In this document: in pieces, positions 55,384 to 64,000 of the stretch | How the letters are laid out: the number at the start of each line of letters is the position of its first letter | How positions within the stretch are numbered: the first letter of the stretch is position 1 | Notes under the pieces: generated by a model | What the model saw: only the letters and a program-made list of their open reading frames with translations | Databases searched by the model: none | What the model was told of the DNA's origin: nothing | Program-made: the position numbers and the translations under genes | Assembly: GCA_003994795.1 (NCBI GenBank) | Contig: AP018269.1 | Location: forward strand, 2,877,484 to 2,941,483 | Length of the DNA stretch: 64,000 nucleotides | Reading direction: 5' to 3' | Origin: Cylindrospermum sp. NIES-4074 | GTDB lineage: Bacteria > Cyanobacteriota > Cyanobacteriia > Cyanobacteriales > Nostocaceae

Positions 55384-55833
55384 GTGATTACCATTTCGCT
55401 CCGTCCAGTTGGACGTTCTTGGGGCACAATTAGCTTTGCCTCAACTCTCTATCTTTGTCCAATATTAGATTTACTTTTGGCAGAGATCCCCGCCAAACTA
55501 CAAGCCGAACTGCGGCTAGGACTTCAAGAAGCCCTAGTAAATGCAGCAAAGCATGGCAATAACCTTGATCCTAGTAAACAAGTAGTAGTTCGTTTTTCTT
55601 TAATAGATAATCAGTATTGGTGGATAATTTCTGACCAAGGGAGAGGCTTTACTCCCGCGTGTGATTGTGATGATGATCCCACAAACTATCTACCACCAGA
55701 TGAAGCAGAAAGTGGTCGTGGTCTAAGTCTTCTCCATCAAATTTTTGATCAGGTGGAGTGGAACCGTAAAGGCACAGAATTAAGGCTTTGTAAACACCTA
55801 GAAAGTCGTCGTTTATTGTCTTTGCGACGGTGA
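55384..55833 (+). CDS. Anti-sigma-factor-like ATP-binding protein (HATPase_c)
   Basis: A 149-residue Bergerat-fold protein, RsbW/SpoIIAB type. N box ELRLGLQEALVNAAKHGNN, G1 motif SDQGRGFTP, and G2 GRGLSLLHQIFDQVEW. It has no kinase phosphoacceptor domain and so should be a serine kinase/anti-sigma factor of the partner-switching kind, or a stand-alone ATPase. No anti-anti-sigma gene adjoins it. GTG at 55384 is the start. Confidence 0.88.
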   Translation: MITISLRPVGRSWGTISFASTLYLCPILDLLLAEIPAKLQAELRLGLQEALVNAAKHGNNLDPSKQVVVRFSLIDNQYWWIISDQGRGFTPACDCDDDPTNYLPPDEAESGRGLSLLHQIFDQVEWNRKGTELRLCKHLESRRLLSLRR

Positions 55834-55843
55834 ACAAAAGGTG

Positions 55844-55877
55844 GGGAGATGGGAGAGTAACCTCTTTACCATCTCCC
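55844..55877. terminator. Hairpin between convergent genes
   Basis: GGGAGATGG at 55844-55852 is complementary to CCATCTCCC at 55869-55877 with a 16-base loop, in the 55-base gap of two convergent genes. It lacks a strong T run. Confidence 0.5.
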
Positions 55878-55888
55878 TGATCTCATAC

Positions 55889-56167
55889 TTATTTATGACC
55901 GTGAGTGGGACACGGAGGTGCAGAAATTGAGCGATCAAGCCAACCAACTGCCTGTTCTAATCTAGCGATCGCTTCTTGTGGTTGATCCTTGAGGAGAAAC
56001 ACCATAGCTGCTGCGGCTTGTTCACTAGCGCGGGCATTACGGTTAGACTTGAGGCGATGCCAATCGTGAGGGGAAATGGTCAGCCTTTCCATCAAAGCTT
56101 GGGCCAGTTCGAGAGTGCTAACTTCGTTCAGTTGACTGGTGTTCGATAGCTGGGTGGGTTGAGACAT
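55889..56167 (-). CDS. Small cyanobacterial protein, DUF6439-like
   Basis: A 92-residue helical protein. TLELAQALMERLTISPHDWHRLKSNRNARASEQAAAAMVFLL and the C-terminal SISAPPCPTHGHK with a Cys and His pair look like the cyanobacterial family I know as DUF6439; the name is given tentatively. No known function; the histidine-rich tail might bind metal. ATG at 56167. Confidence 0.7.
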   Translation of the reverse strand: MSQPTQLSNTSQLNEVSTLELAQALMERLTISPHDWHRLKSNRNARASEQAAAAMVFLLKDQPQEAIARLEQAVGWLDRSISAPPCPTHGHK

Positions 56168-56286
56168 AGGGCTAAGTTCTGAGTGCGGAGTGTTGAGTCA
56201 AAAGTTCATAGTCTAAATCTTGACTAATCACTAATGACTAATGACCATTGACTAAATGACTATTCATCTTAGTTTACTACTTGTCA

Positions 56287-56655
56287 ATGAAGCCGCCTAA
56301 ACAATCGTCTCAACAGTCAGCAGCGGAAAATCCCGAACCAGATTTTGCCCAAGAACTGGAGGAAATAGAGCGATCGCTTTTATCATTAAAGGAACGCTAC
56401 GCCCAAGTGGAACGCGATCGCCTGCAAAAGGCACAATGGCAACAGCATCTCCAGGAATTGCAGCAAAATAAATACCAGACGCCAGAAATCAAAGCGGAGT
56501 TAAAGCACATCCAACAGCAGTTGCAAGTGCTAGAAATAAATTTAGAAAGCCAGTTATTTTCTTGGGGTAGCCTCAAAAGACCTTTCTGGCAAGCCGTCCG
56601 CTTTGGGGGAATGGGCGTTATCATAGGCTGGATATTAAAGTCCTGGGCAGGGTAA
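56287..56655 (+). CDS. Coiled-coil, tail-anchored small protein
   Basis: A 122-residue protein. Residues 20-95 form a long Glu/Lys/Gln-rich coiled coil (ELEEIERSLLSLKERYAQVERDRLQKAQWQ). A hydrophobic C-terminal segment (FGGMGVIIGWILKSWAG) is likely a membrane anchor. Conserved-looking among cyanobacteria but no domain recognised. I start at ATG 56287, since the TTG at 56281 adds only two residues. Confidence 0.6.
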   Translation: MKPPKQSSQQSAAENPEPDFAQELEEIERSLLSLKERYAQVERDRLQKAQWQQHLQELQQNKYQTPEIKAELKHIQQQLQVLEINLESQLFSWGSLKRPFWQAVRFGGMGVIIGWILKSWAG

Positions 56656-56735
56656 TCCCGATTTTGGATTAGGTTAACTGTTAAGATTCTTTAATAGCCG
56701 TATTCTCTACGTTGACGAAATACAAGTTGTAGAAA

Positions 56736-58127
56736 ATGGTAAATCGACGAGTTGCAGAAATATTGCGAAGTGGTCAACCTGATGAGTCTCTCGTGGTTCG
56801 AGGCTGGGTACGGACAAAACGAGACTTAAAAGGATTTGCTTTTATTGAAGTCAATGACGGCTCATCCCTAGCTAATTTGCAAGTCGTCATCAATCAGGAT
56901 TTACCAGACTACGAGGCAATCACCAAAAAACTAAATACAGGCGCTTCCGTCGAGGTTACAGGGGTGCTGGTGGCTTCTCTGGGTAAAGGACAGCGGATTG
57001 AATTAAAAGCCGAATCACTGAAAGTCTACGGTGAAGCTGATCCCGAAACCTATCCCCTGCAAAAGAAACGCCATTCCTATGAGTTTTTGCGGACTATTAG
57101 CCATTTGCGATCGCGTACTAATTCCTTTGGTGCCGTTTTCCGCGTCAGAAACGCCTGTGCCACCGCCATTCATCAATTCTTCCACGAAAGAGGCTTTTTG
57201 TGGGTACACACCCCCATAATCACCGCCAGTGACTGTGAAGGTGCAGGTGAACTTTTTAGCGTCACCAGCTTGAATTTAAAAAACGTTCCCCGCACAGCCA
57301 ACCAAGAAATTGATTACAGCCAAGACTTCTTTAGTAAACCCACATACTTAACAGTTAGCGGTCAATTGGAAGCGGAAATTATGGCGATGGCGTTTTCTAA
57401 CGTCTACACCTTTGGCCCTACATTCCGTGCAGAAAACTCCAATACTTCCCGCCACTTAGCAGAATTTTGGATGGTTGAGCCAGAAATGGCCTTTTGTGAC
57501 CTAGAAGGCGATATGGATTTAGCTGAAGAGTTTCTCAAACATATTTTTAAATATGTCTTAGAAACTTGCCCAGAAGACATGGAATTTTTCAATCAGCGCG
57601 TTGATAATACTGTTTTAGCAACAGCCGAAAATATTATTAATAATCAATTCGAGCGCCTAACTTACACAGATGCTGTCAAACTCTTAGAGAAAGCCGATTT
57701 CAAGTTTGAATATCCTGTAAATTGGGGTTTAGATTTACAATCAGAACACGAACGCTATTTAGCAGAACAACTGTTTAAAAAGCCAGTCATTGTTACAGAT
57801 TATCCAGCGCAAATTAAAGCATTTTATATGCGCTTGAATGACGATGAAAAAACCGTCCGCGCAATGGATATACTCGCGCCAAAAATTGGCGAAATTATTG
57901 GCGGTTCCCAGCGGGAAGAACGTCTAGAAGTGTTAGAACGCCGCATCCAAGCACAAGGGATGAACCCTGAAGATTTGTGGTGGTATCTGGATTTGCGCCG
58001 TTATGGTACTGTTCCCCATGCTGGTTTTGGTTTGGGTTTTGAACGACTAGTGCAATTCATCACGGGAATGGGAAACATCCGTGATGTTATTCCCTTCCCC
58101 CGCACACCGCAAAGCGCGGAGTTTTAG
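56736..58127 (+). CDS. asnS: Asparaginyl-tRNA synthetase
   Basis: A 463-residue class IIb synthetase. The N-terminal OB fold begins [24 protein letters not shown] (about 20-43). Class II motif 2 ([24 protein letters not shown]) and motif 3 ([15 protein letters not shown]) at the end are intact. It charges tRNA-Asn with asparagine. Cyanobacteria having this enzyme still may use the amidotransferase pathway. ATG at 56736. Length normal. Confidence 0.97.
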   Translation: MVNRRVAEILRSGQPDESLVVRGWVRTKRDLKGFAFIEVNDGSSLANLQVVINQDLPDYEAITKKLNTGASVEVTGVLVASLGKGQRIELKAESLKVYGEADPETYPLQKKRHSYEFLRTISHLRSRTNSFGAVFRVRNACATAIHQFFHERGFLWVHTPIITASDCEGAGELFSVTSLNLKNVPRTANQEIDYSQDFFSKPTYLTVSGQLEAEIMAMAFSNVYTFGPTFRAENSNTSRHLAEFWMVEPEMAFCDLEGDMDLAEEFLKHIFKYVLETCPEDMEFFNQRVDNTVLATAENIINNQFERLTYTDAVKLLEKADFKFEYPVNWGLDLQSEHERYLAEQLFKKPVIVTDYPAQIKAFYMRLNDDEKTVRAMDILAPKIGEIIGGSQREERLEVLERRIQAQGMNPEDLWWYLDLRRYGTVPHAGFGLGFERLVQFITGMGNIRDVIPFPRTPQSAEF

Positions 58128-58166
58128 CACTTAAAAACTGGGCAATTAAAAATCATGGCGAAACAG

Positions 58167-58190
58167 TTAAACCCACCTGTGTGGGTTTAA
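58167..58190. terminator. Hairpin after asnS
   Basis: TTAAACCCAC-ctgt-GTGGGTTTAA, a 10-bp perfect stem with a 4-base loop, followed by TAGTTATT. It lies between convergent asnS and the Rpn gene and could work in both directions. Confidence 0.6.
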
Positions 58191-58285
58191 TAGTTATTGT
58201 AGGCTAGATAATTCTATCGCTCTACCTAAACTACCGCTTCGTTTCTTGCCAGATTTGCAGAAGGCTCCTGAGCGATTAGTTAAAA

Positions 58286-59095
58286 TTAAGATGGTTGAAT
58301 TTCATTTTGTAAAACTTGAACTTGCTCAATAGATAATTCAGTAACTTGAGCAATTTGCTCTAAACTCATGCCAATTCCCAACAAATTTAAAGCCAACTTT
58401 CTTGTTGTTTCAGCTTTACCTTTCGCTTCGCCTTCAGCTTTGCCTTTCGCTTCACCTTCAGCTTTGCCTTCTTCTAGGATTTCTTGATAAATGACTGATT
58501 CGCGCATAATCTCACTCCTGAAAATTTTCCTAATTACATCTTTCTTTAACACCAGACCTGCTAAAATTCCACTTGCAGCAGCTATATTTCTTTGTAGCTG
58601 TTGATCTGTAATTGCTGCAAATGCTTGGGCTACTTGGGTTAATACCATTGTAGGATCATCTGTCTGACTTAGCACGGCAAAGGGTAATAAACCTAGAATA
58701 GCCATAAACCTGTCTGTAGGTTGTTCCCAGAGGCGTATTACCTCAAACTGATGGTAAGTGTTGTTTAATTTAAAACTGTTTTTACTGACTAATTCTGAAC
58801 CTGTTTTTCTCAAATAGATTACTACTTGACGCATTTCTTTGTTAGGAAACCGGCGATAAACCCTCACCCGATAATCTAACATCCGAAAGGGTATATCTTC
58901 ATCGGCATCGGTTTGAAATTCGGTATGTAGAACTAAATCATCAGATTGTAATAAAATTAATGAATCGGCGCGAATTGGTTCGCTTGATAATTCTGTAGGG
59001 CTAAGTTCTGTTAATTTAATCGGTGAACCTAGTAACCATGTTGCTAAGTCATCTTTGAAGGAAGTTTTCGGCAAGAAATTTGCAGATGTTGTCAT
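58286..59095 (-). CDS. Rpn-type recombination-promoting nuclease / DUF4351-like
   Basis: A 269-residue protein. The first 190 residues match the cyanobacterial Rpn/PDDEXK_2 family: FKDDLATWLLG, SLILLQSDDLVLHTEFQTDADEDIPFRMLDYRVRVYR, in which the D and ExQ/ExK-type residues form the nuclease core. A low-complexity unit GEAKGKAE is repeated three times at 215-236 (GKAEGEAK pattern), then an HTH-like C-terminal LLGIGMSLEQIAQVTELSIEQVQ. This expanded group may make DNA breaks during horizontal transfer. ATG at 59095. Confidence 0.85.
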   Translation of the reverse strand: MTTSANFLPKTSFKDDLATWLLGSPIKLTELSPTELSSEPIRADSLILLQSDDLVLHTEFQTDADEDIPFRMLDYRVRVYRRFPNKEMRQVVIYLRKTGSELVSKNSFKLNNTYHQFEVIRLWEQPTDRFMAILGLLPFAVLSQTDDPTMVLTQVAQAFAAITDQQLQRNIAAASGILAGLVLKKDVIRKIFRSEIMRESVIYQEILEEGKAEGEAKGKAEGEAKGKAETTRKLALNLLGIGMSLEQIAQVTELSIEQVQVLQNEIQPS

Positions 59096-59571
59096 ACATG
59101 GCAGATGTAAAGAAATTGTATCAAGTATTGTCTATTAGTATTAAATTTGTTGCTGTTGGGTTATGCCTCCGGCACGCTGTTCGCGTTCGTTCCTCAAACG
59201 CCACTTAGAGGAAACGGGGGGAAAATACGCACTTTTTGTGGCTCCCCAACCTAGTTATCAAACCCCACTTTGCTTGCGGAGAGGGGATATTTTTTTACCC
59301 TCCTACCTGATACTTACGGTTTCGGGGTGGTTGAACGCGGTTCTATTTTTAGGTGATATACTGTTAAAAGTAAAATATCATACCTTCGCACTTACTTGTA
59401 CTTTATGTATTTGAGAGAATATTTAATTGAAAAATTAGGGCCAATTGATTTTATAGACGTTTAATCAAATTAGGAATTTATTTTCAGCCGTAGTAAGTTT
59501 AAAAATATTCTCTTAGTAGAGAATAAAAAATTATTATTGTGGTTATTGTAGGTAAAGACATTTAACCCAAA

Positions 59572-59623
59572 GCGCTATTAGGGATTTGAACCAAGGATGT
59601 TGAGGTAAAAACCCTAATAGCGC
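59572..59623. repeat. Inverted repeat, 12-bp perfect arms
   Basis: GCGCTATTAGGG (59572-59583) and CCCTAATAGCGC (59612-59623) are exact complements, loop of 28 bases. Probably a mobile palindrome. Confidence 0.7.
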
Positions 59624-59871
59624 AGTGATTTCACTTACATCAAGACGAAGTTTGCCATGATGCGATGAAAACTTTACTGACAAATACTTAATGTCATGCT
59701 TCACACTGCAACATGTTGACAATTAGGGGTCAATTGTTGGAGTGCCACACTAGGGGAATACCGTTGATAGATAGTCTAAGCCTAATACTGGTAAATTTCC
59801 CTGGTAGTAGGTTTGCGGGGAAATTTGTACGAGATTGTACAGTTGCCAGATTAAAAAGCAAAGACTATCTT

Positions 59872-59937
59872 ATAAATTATGAATCGTGAAGTATGAATTA
59901 TGAAATTTCATGCCTCACTTCACAACTCATAATTTAT
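59872..59937. repeat. 66-bp imperfect palindrome
   Basis: ATAAATTATGA ... TCATAATTTAT outer arms and ATGAAATTTCAT at the centre (59900-59911), with CGTGAAGT/ACTTCAC in between. Almost self-complementary; might form a cruciform. Confidence 0.7.
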
Positions 59938-60074
59938 CGGCTACCAACCTCAAGGCAAGAATTTTAAGAAATGTCTTGAGAAATTCCACATCCAACCTCC
60001 CCATTAAGAGAGGAGGTAGGAAAAGATTTGAGTTAAGACGCCAAAACTCAAAACTCAGGACTCAGGACTTTAAC

Positions 60075-60752
60075 TTAAGCCATTTGATTTTCAATTGCCC
60101 ACCGCGCTAGTTCAGTGCGGTTGTGGAGATTGGTTTTGCCCAACATATTGGACACATGGCTTTCAACAGTACGCTGACTGACATTTAATTCTTCAGCGAT
60201 TTCCCGGTTAGCTAAACCCCTGGCTACAAACTGTACTACTTTCAGTTCGGTTGGGGTTAACTGGACATCAAAAGGAACTTGGATGCGGGAACCGTTTTCT
60301 CCCCCTTTTGCTTGGTGTTCTTTCCAACGGATAGTTTGCTTCAGTGAGGATTCGACTTGTGCTACGAGTTCTTCTGGTTCAAAAGGCTTGACCATATATA
60401 CGTCAGCGCCTTTATTCAGCCCCTTAACTCGGTCTGCACTTTGTCCCTTAGCTGAGAGGAAAAGAACGGGAATCCAACTAGTACGTTCGTTTTGCCGGAC
60501 TTGTTCTACAAAAGTATATCCGTCCATTTCCGGCATCATCACGTCGCAGATAATCATATCTGGGACATCATGTTCTAGAATTTCCAGAGCTTCTCGTCCA
60601 TTTTCGGCCGTGATGACTTCGTATCCCCGGAATTCCAAGTAATCCTTCACCAGCAAGATGAGGTTAGGGTCATCATCAATCAATAGAAGTCGTTTGTGAT
60701 CTTTCATGCTGGGTTCTTTCATAGCGGTGGCACTTGTCGCGCTTCGATCCAT
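60075..60752 (-). CDS. Response regulator Rre1 (Ycf29-type), LuxR/NarL family
   Basis: About 225 residues. The receiver domain starts KRLLLIDDDPNLILLVKDYLEFRGYEVITAENGREALEIL; the phosphoacceptor Asp is in MIICDVMMPEMDG (residue about 70), Lys in MVKPFEPEEL. A LuxR-type HTH follows from about 160 (LTPTELKVVQFVARGLANREIAEELNVSQRTVESHVSNML). The sequence matches the cyanobacterial Rre1/Ycf29 group, which works with Hik34 and controls chaperone and stress genes including groESL. I start at ATG 60752; MKEPSMKDHKR at 60722 is an alternative. groESL is 1 kb away, divergently arranged. Confidence 0.9.
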   Translation of the reverse strand: MDRSATSATAMKEPSMKDHKRLLLIDDDPNLILLVKDYLEFRGYEVITAENGREALEILEHDVPDMIICDVMMPEMDGYTFVEQVRQNERTSWIPVLFLSAKGQSADRVKGLNKGADVYMVKPFEPEELVAQVESSLKQTIRWKEHQAKGGENGSRIQVPFDVQLTPTELKVVQFVARGLANREIAEELNVSQRTVESHVSNMLGKTNLHNRTELARWAIENQMA

Positions 60753-60755
60753 CAA

Positions 60756-61080
60756 GGTCTTGAATAGTTATCCTCTATGGTGGATACTTTGAGATGTTGT
60801 GTTTTTTCCCACTTAACTCGCCTTTGCTGCCTTGGTGTCTTAGAAGTTGCTAGCACTTGCAAGAAATCGGTAGCTAGATGGCAAAAGTCCAGTAAGGATA
60901 CGTAGAGCAGTAGTATTTATAATGCGCTATTATATATCGCTTTGAAAGGTGCGGGCTAAAAAACACTGATTAAATAATAATCTTTCTGGTTCACAAGTTA
61001 AGTTTTGGCTCAAGACGACCCTAGCTCAAAATTAACCCGCGCTTTCCTAAAGCTTACTGCTGCACCATATCCTTCGGATG
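60756..61080. other. Intergenic region, nothing recognised
   Basis: About 325 bases; should hold the promoter of the Rre1 gene. No other feature seen. Confidence 0.5.
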
Positions 61081-61554
61081 TCAAGCCTCTATGAGAGGTT
61101 CACGATAAACCGGGGAAGTTTCTGGCAAAGGATGGGTTAAAAATGCATATTCTTCCACCACCATTATGCCGATTAAGTGTTCTTGGATAATCCGCTCAAT
61201 GACTTCCGGGTTTGCTTGGCGATACCAGACCCCATCCGGGTAAACTACCATTATCGGCCCAGAACAACAAACACGCAAGCAGTTGGCTTTGGTTCTGAAG
61301 ATGCAAATGGGACGACTGTGTTGCGGCTGGTCGAGTTTTAGCTCTTTAAGCCGCTTTTTTAAGTATTCCCAGGATTCCAGACTAGCTTGTTTTGAGCAGC
61401 AGTTAGCAACTGTCTGGTCAGAACAAATAAAAATATGCCGCTGAATCTTTGCAAGTCCTAGAGATTCTACACAATTACTGAGGGCTTTACGTTCCAGAGA
61501 TTTAGTGGTTTTGGGGATGAGATGGCTGGACTGGATCACTGTATTGTTACTCAT
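61081..61554 (-). CDS. Thioredoxin-like [2Fe-2S] ferredoxin protein
   Basis: A 157-residue protein. The iron-sulfur cysteines are Cys44 and Cys52 ([12 protein letters not shown]) and Cys92 and Cys96 ([12 protein letters not shown]), the pattern of the thioredoxin-fold [2Fe-2S] ferredoxins. [28 protein letters not shown] follows as in the family. The electron-transfer partner is not known. ATG at 61554. It is divergent from groES. Confidence 0.9.
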   Translation of the reverse strand: MSNNTVIQSSHLIPKTTKSLERKALSNCVESLGLAKIQRHIFICSDQTVANCCSKQASLESWEYLKKRLKELKLDQPQHSRPICIFRTKANCLRVCCSGPIMVVYPDGVWYRQANPEVIERIIQEHLIGIMVVEEYAFLTHPLPETSPVYREPLIEA

Positions 61555-61701
61555 CGAGCGGCTCCCTGATTACAGTTCTATAACAATTTCCCAGCTTTGC
61601 AAATAAAGTTGTCCATATAAAAATATTCGTAACTTACGGAACAGAACCCGAAAGGTAGGAATAATTAGGCATTTATACTTAAGTATGCCTACACTTCCTG
61701 A

Positions 61702-61717
61702 GTTCGGGAACCCGTAC
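61702..61717 (+). promoter_or_regulatory. K-box upstream of groES
   Basis: GTTCGGGAACCCGTAC agrees at every fixed position with the K-box GTTCGG-NNAN-CCNNAC described for light- and heat-responsive groE genes in cyanobacteria. It is 41 bases before the CIRCE element. Confidence 0.85.
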
Positions 61718-61757
61718 ACCAAGAATTATTGCTATTACATGCCGCCTTTCGCTAAAT

Positions 61758-61784
61758 TAGCACTCAGGAGTCGAGAGTGCTAAC
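61758..61784 (+). promoter_or_regulatory. CIRCE operator
   Basis: TTAGCACTC-N9-GAGTGCTAA, a perfect match to the CIRCE inverted repeat bound by the heat-shock repressor HrcA. It is 19 bases before groES. Confidence 0.98.
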
Positions 61785-61803
61785 GAGGTGAAAATTATTT
61801 GAT

Positions 61804-62115
61804 ATGGCAGCTTTATCTTTAACCGTTTCTACAGTTAAACCATTAGGCGATCGCGTTTTCTTGAAAGTGAGCGCCTCTGAAGAAAAGACCGCAGGTGGTC
61901 TTTATTTGCCCGATACCGCCAAGGAAAAGCCTCAGGTAGGGGAAATTGTCGCCCTTGGCCCTGGCAAGCGTAACGACGACGGTAGCCGTCAGGAATTGGA
62001 AATTAAGATTGGCGATAAGGTGCTGTACTCCAAGTACGCTGGCACCGACATCAAGCTCGGCACCGAAGAATATGTACTGCTTTCTGAGAAAGACATTCTA
62101 GCAGTCGTAATCTAA
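61804..62115 (+). CDS. groES: Co-chaperonin GroES
   Basis: A 103-residue co-chaperonin. [12 protein letters not shown] at the start, the mobile loop [14 protein letters not shown], and [35 protein letters not shown] at the end. It caps the GroEL barrel. The upstream region carries a K-box and CIRCE, so it is controlled by heat (HrcA) and by light or stress. It forms an operon with groEL, 139 bases downstream. ATG at 61804. Confidence 0.98.
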   Translation: MAALSLTVSTVKPLGDRVFLKVSASEEKTAGGLYLPDTAKEKPQVGEIVALGPGKRNDDGSRQELEIKIGDKVLYSKYAGTDIKLGTEEYVLLSEKDILAVVI

Positions 62116-62248
62116 TTGGGTGATGAGGGGTATGGGTCATCAGGCATGGAGATTGGGGACAAAGGAAGAGTTTTCCCACCGACCATCGACCACTGACCAC
62201 TAACCGCTGACGAATTCAACACAAATTTGACTTACTCCCTGAATTTAG

Positions 62249-63889
<1,641 letters not shown>

Positions 63890-63920
63890 GATTCTTTAAG
63901 TCCCCTAATTTGTGGAAACG

Positions 63921-63951
63921 GCTGCTTCTGAAAAGAAGCGGCTGTTTTTTT
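63921..63951 (+). terminator. Terminator of groESL
   Basis: GCTGCTTCT-gaaa-AGAAGCGGC (63921-63942, 9-bp stem with one G-T pair), then TGTTTTTTT. It is 32 bases after the groEL stop; a standard rho-independent terminator. Confidence 0.92.
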
Positions 63952-64000
63952 ATAGCAACCTTCTCGGTGGTTAGGACGGTGTTGATTCCTCAAAGCCTTG

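Larger units (their letters stand above)
59096..60074. other. Long intergenic region with palindromes
   Basis: About 980 bases without a supported gene. It starts with a CCGGCACGCTGTTCGCG repeat near 59167. Two features are marked separately (59572-59623 and 59872-59937). The rest is AT-rich and holds an in-frame mixture of stops. Confidence 0.5.

Overview
The window comes from the chromosome of a filamentous, probably heterocyst-forming cyanobacterium of the Nostoc/Anabaena/Calothrix kind. The evidence is the many copies of the octamer GCGATCGC (HIP1), an allophycocyanin-B gene (apcD), several cyanobacteria-only families (DUF3038/DUF4335, Mo-dependent nitrogenase C-terminal domain, Rre1/Ycf29 regulator), many Uma2-type ORFs, heptanucleotide tandem repeats (CCAATGA, GTGCTGA types) between genes, and short palindromic or MITE-like elements. 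Most genes are core housekeeping genes, and no rRNA operon, prophage, complete IS element or CRISPR array is present.

Layout. 1-1850: the 5' part of nadA (minus strand), a metallophosphoesterase and tRNA-Ser(UGA). 1990-6190: a minus-strand HerA ATPase / NurA nuclease pair with a small winged-helix-like protein downstream. 6335-11062: Uma2, an S1-domain protein, a dienelactone hydrolase, a GntR regulator and an alpha/beta hydrolase. 11133-14829: the protein-quality operon tig-clpP-clpX. 15663-19948: lysine-pathway genes asd and dapA, then RNase J. 20141-26727: a PEP-CTERM-like exported protein, an SLC13/ArsB-type permease, a nitrogenase-associated small protein, a degenerate caspase-like protein, a membrane-anchored protein and rpmF. 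26888-30981: a molybdopterin oxidoreductase, an aldehyde dehydrogenase, a response regulator/histidine kinase, an integrase remnant and tRNA-Gly(UCC). 31210-35325: the phosphate uptake operon pstSCAB behind a Pho box. 35600-36500: a region of decay with a broken small gene, a 123-bp MITE and palindromic repeats. 36562-46617: bioY-lspA, a secreted protein, an FHA-fused class A penicillin-binding protein, the DUF3038-DUF4335 pair, apt, a peptide-type ABC permease and Uma2. 47292-51299: purL and purF. 52057-52845: a long intergenic region with three CRP-like operators and a probable terminated small RNA. 52846-59095: apcD, rlmD, an anti-sigma-like ATPase, two small cyanobacterial proteins, asnS and an Rpn-type nuclease. 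60075-63951: the stress regulator Rre1, a [2Fe-2S] protein, and groES-groEL behind a K-box and a CIRCE operator.

The main working units are proteolysis and folding (tig-clpP-clpX, groESL with Rre1 nearby), phosphate acquisition (pst), purine synthesis and salvage (purL, purF, apt), lysine/diaminopimelate synthesis feeding the cell wall (asd, dapA, FHA-PBP, lspA), and DNA-end processing (herA-nurA). The strongest lead for something undescribed is at 52190-52541. Three near-identical copies of a CRP-type palindrome, each in a partly conserved longer repeat, precede a promoter-like element and a strong rho-independent terminator with no ORF, which looks like a cAMP-receptor-controlled small RNA. 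Other leads are a caspase-like protein that has lost both catalytic residues, and a clustered set of hairpins upstream of tig/asd.
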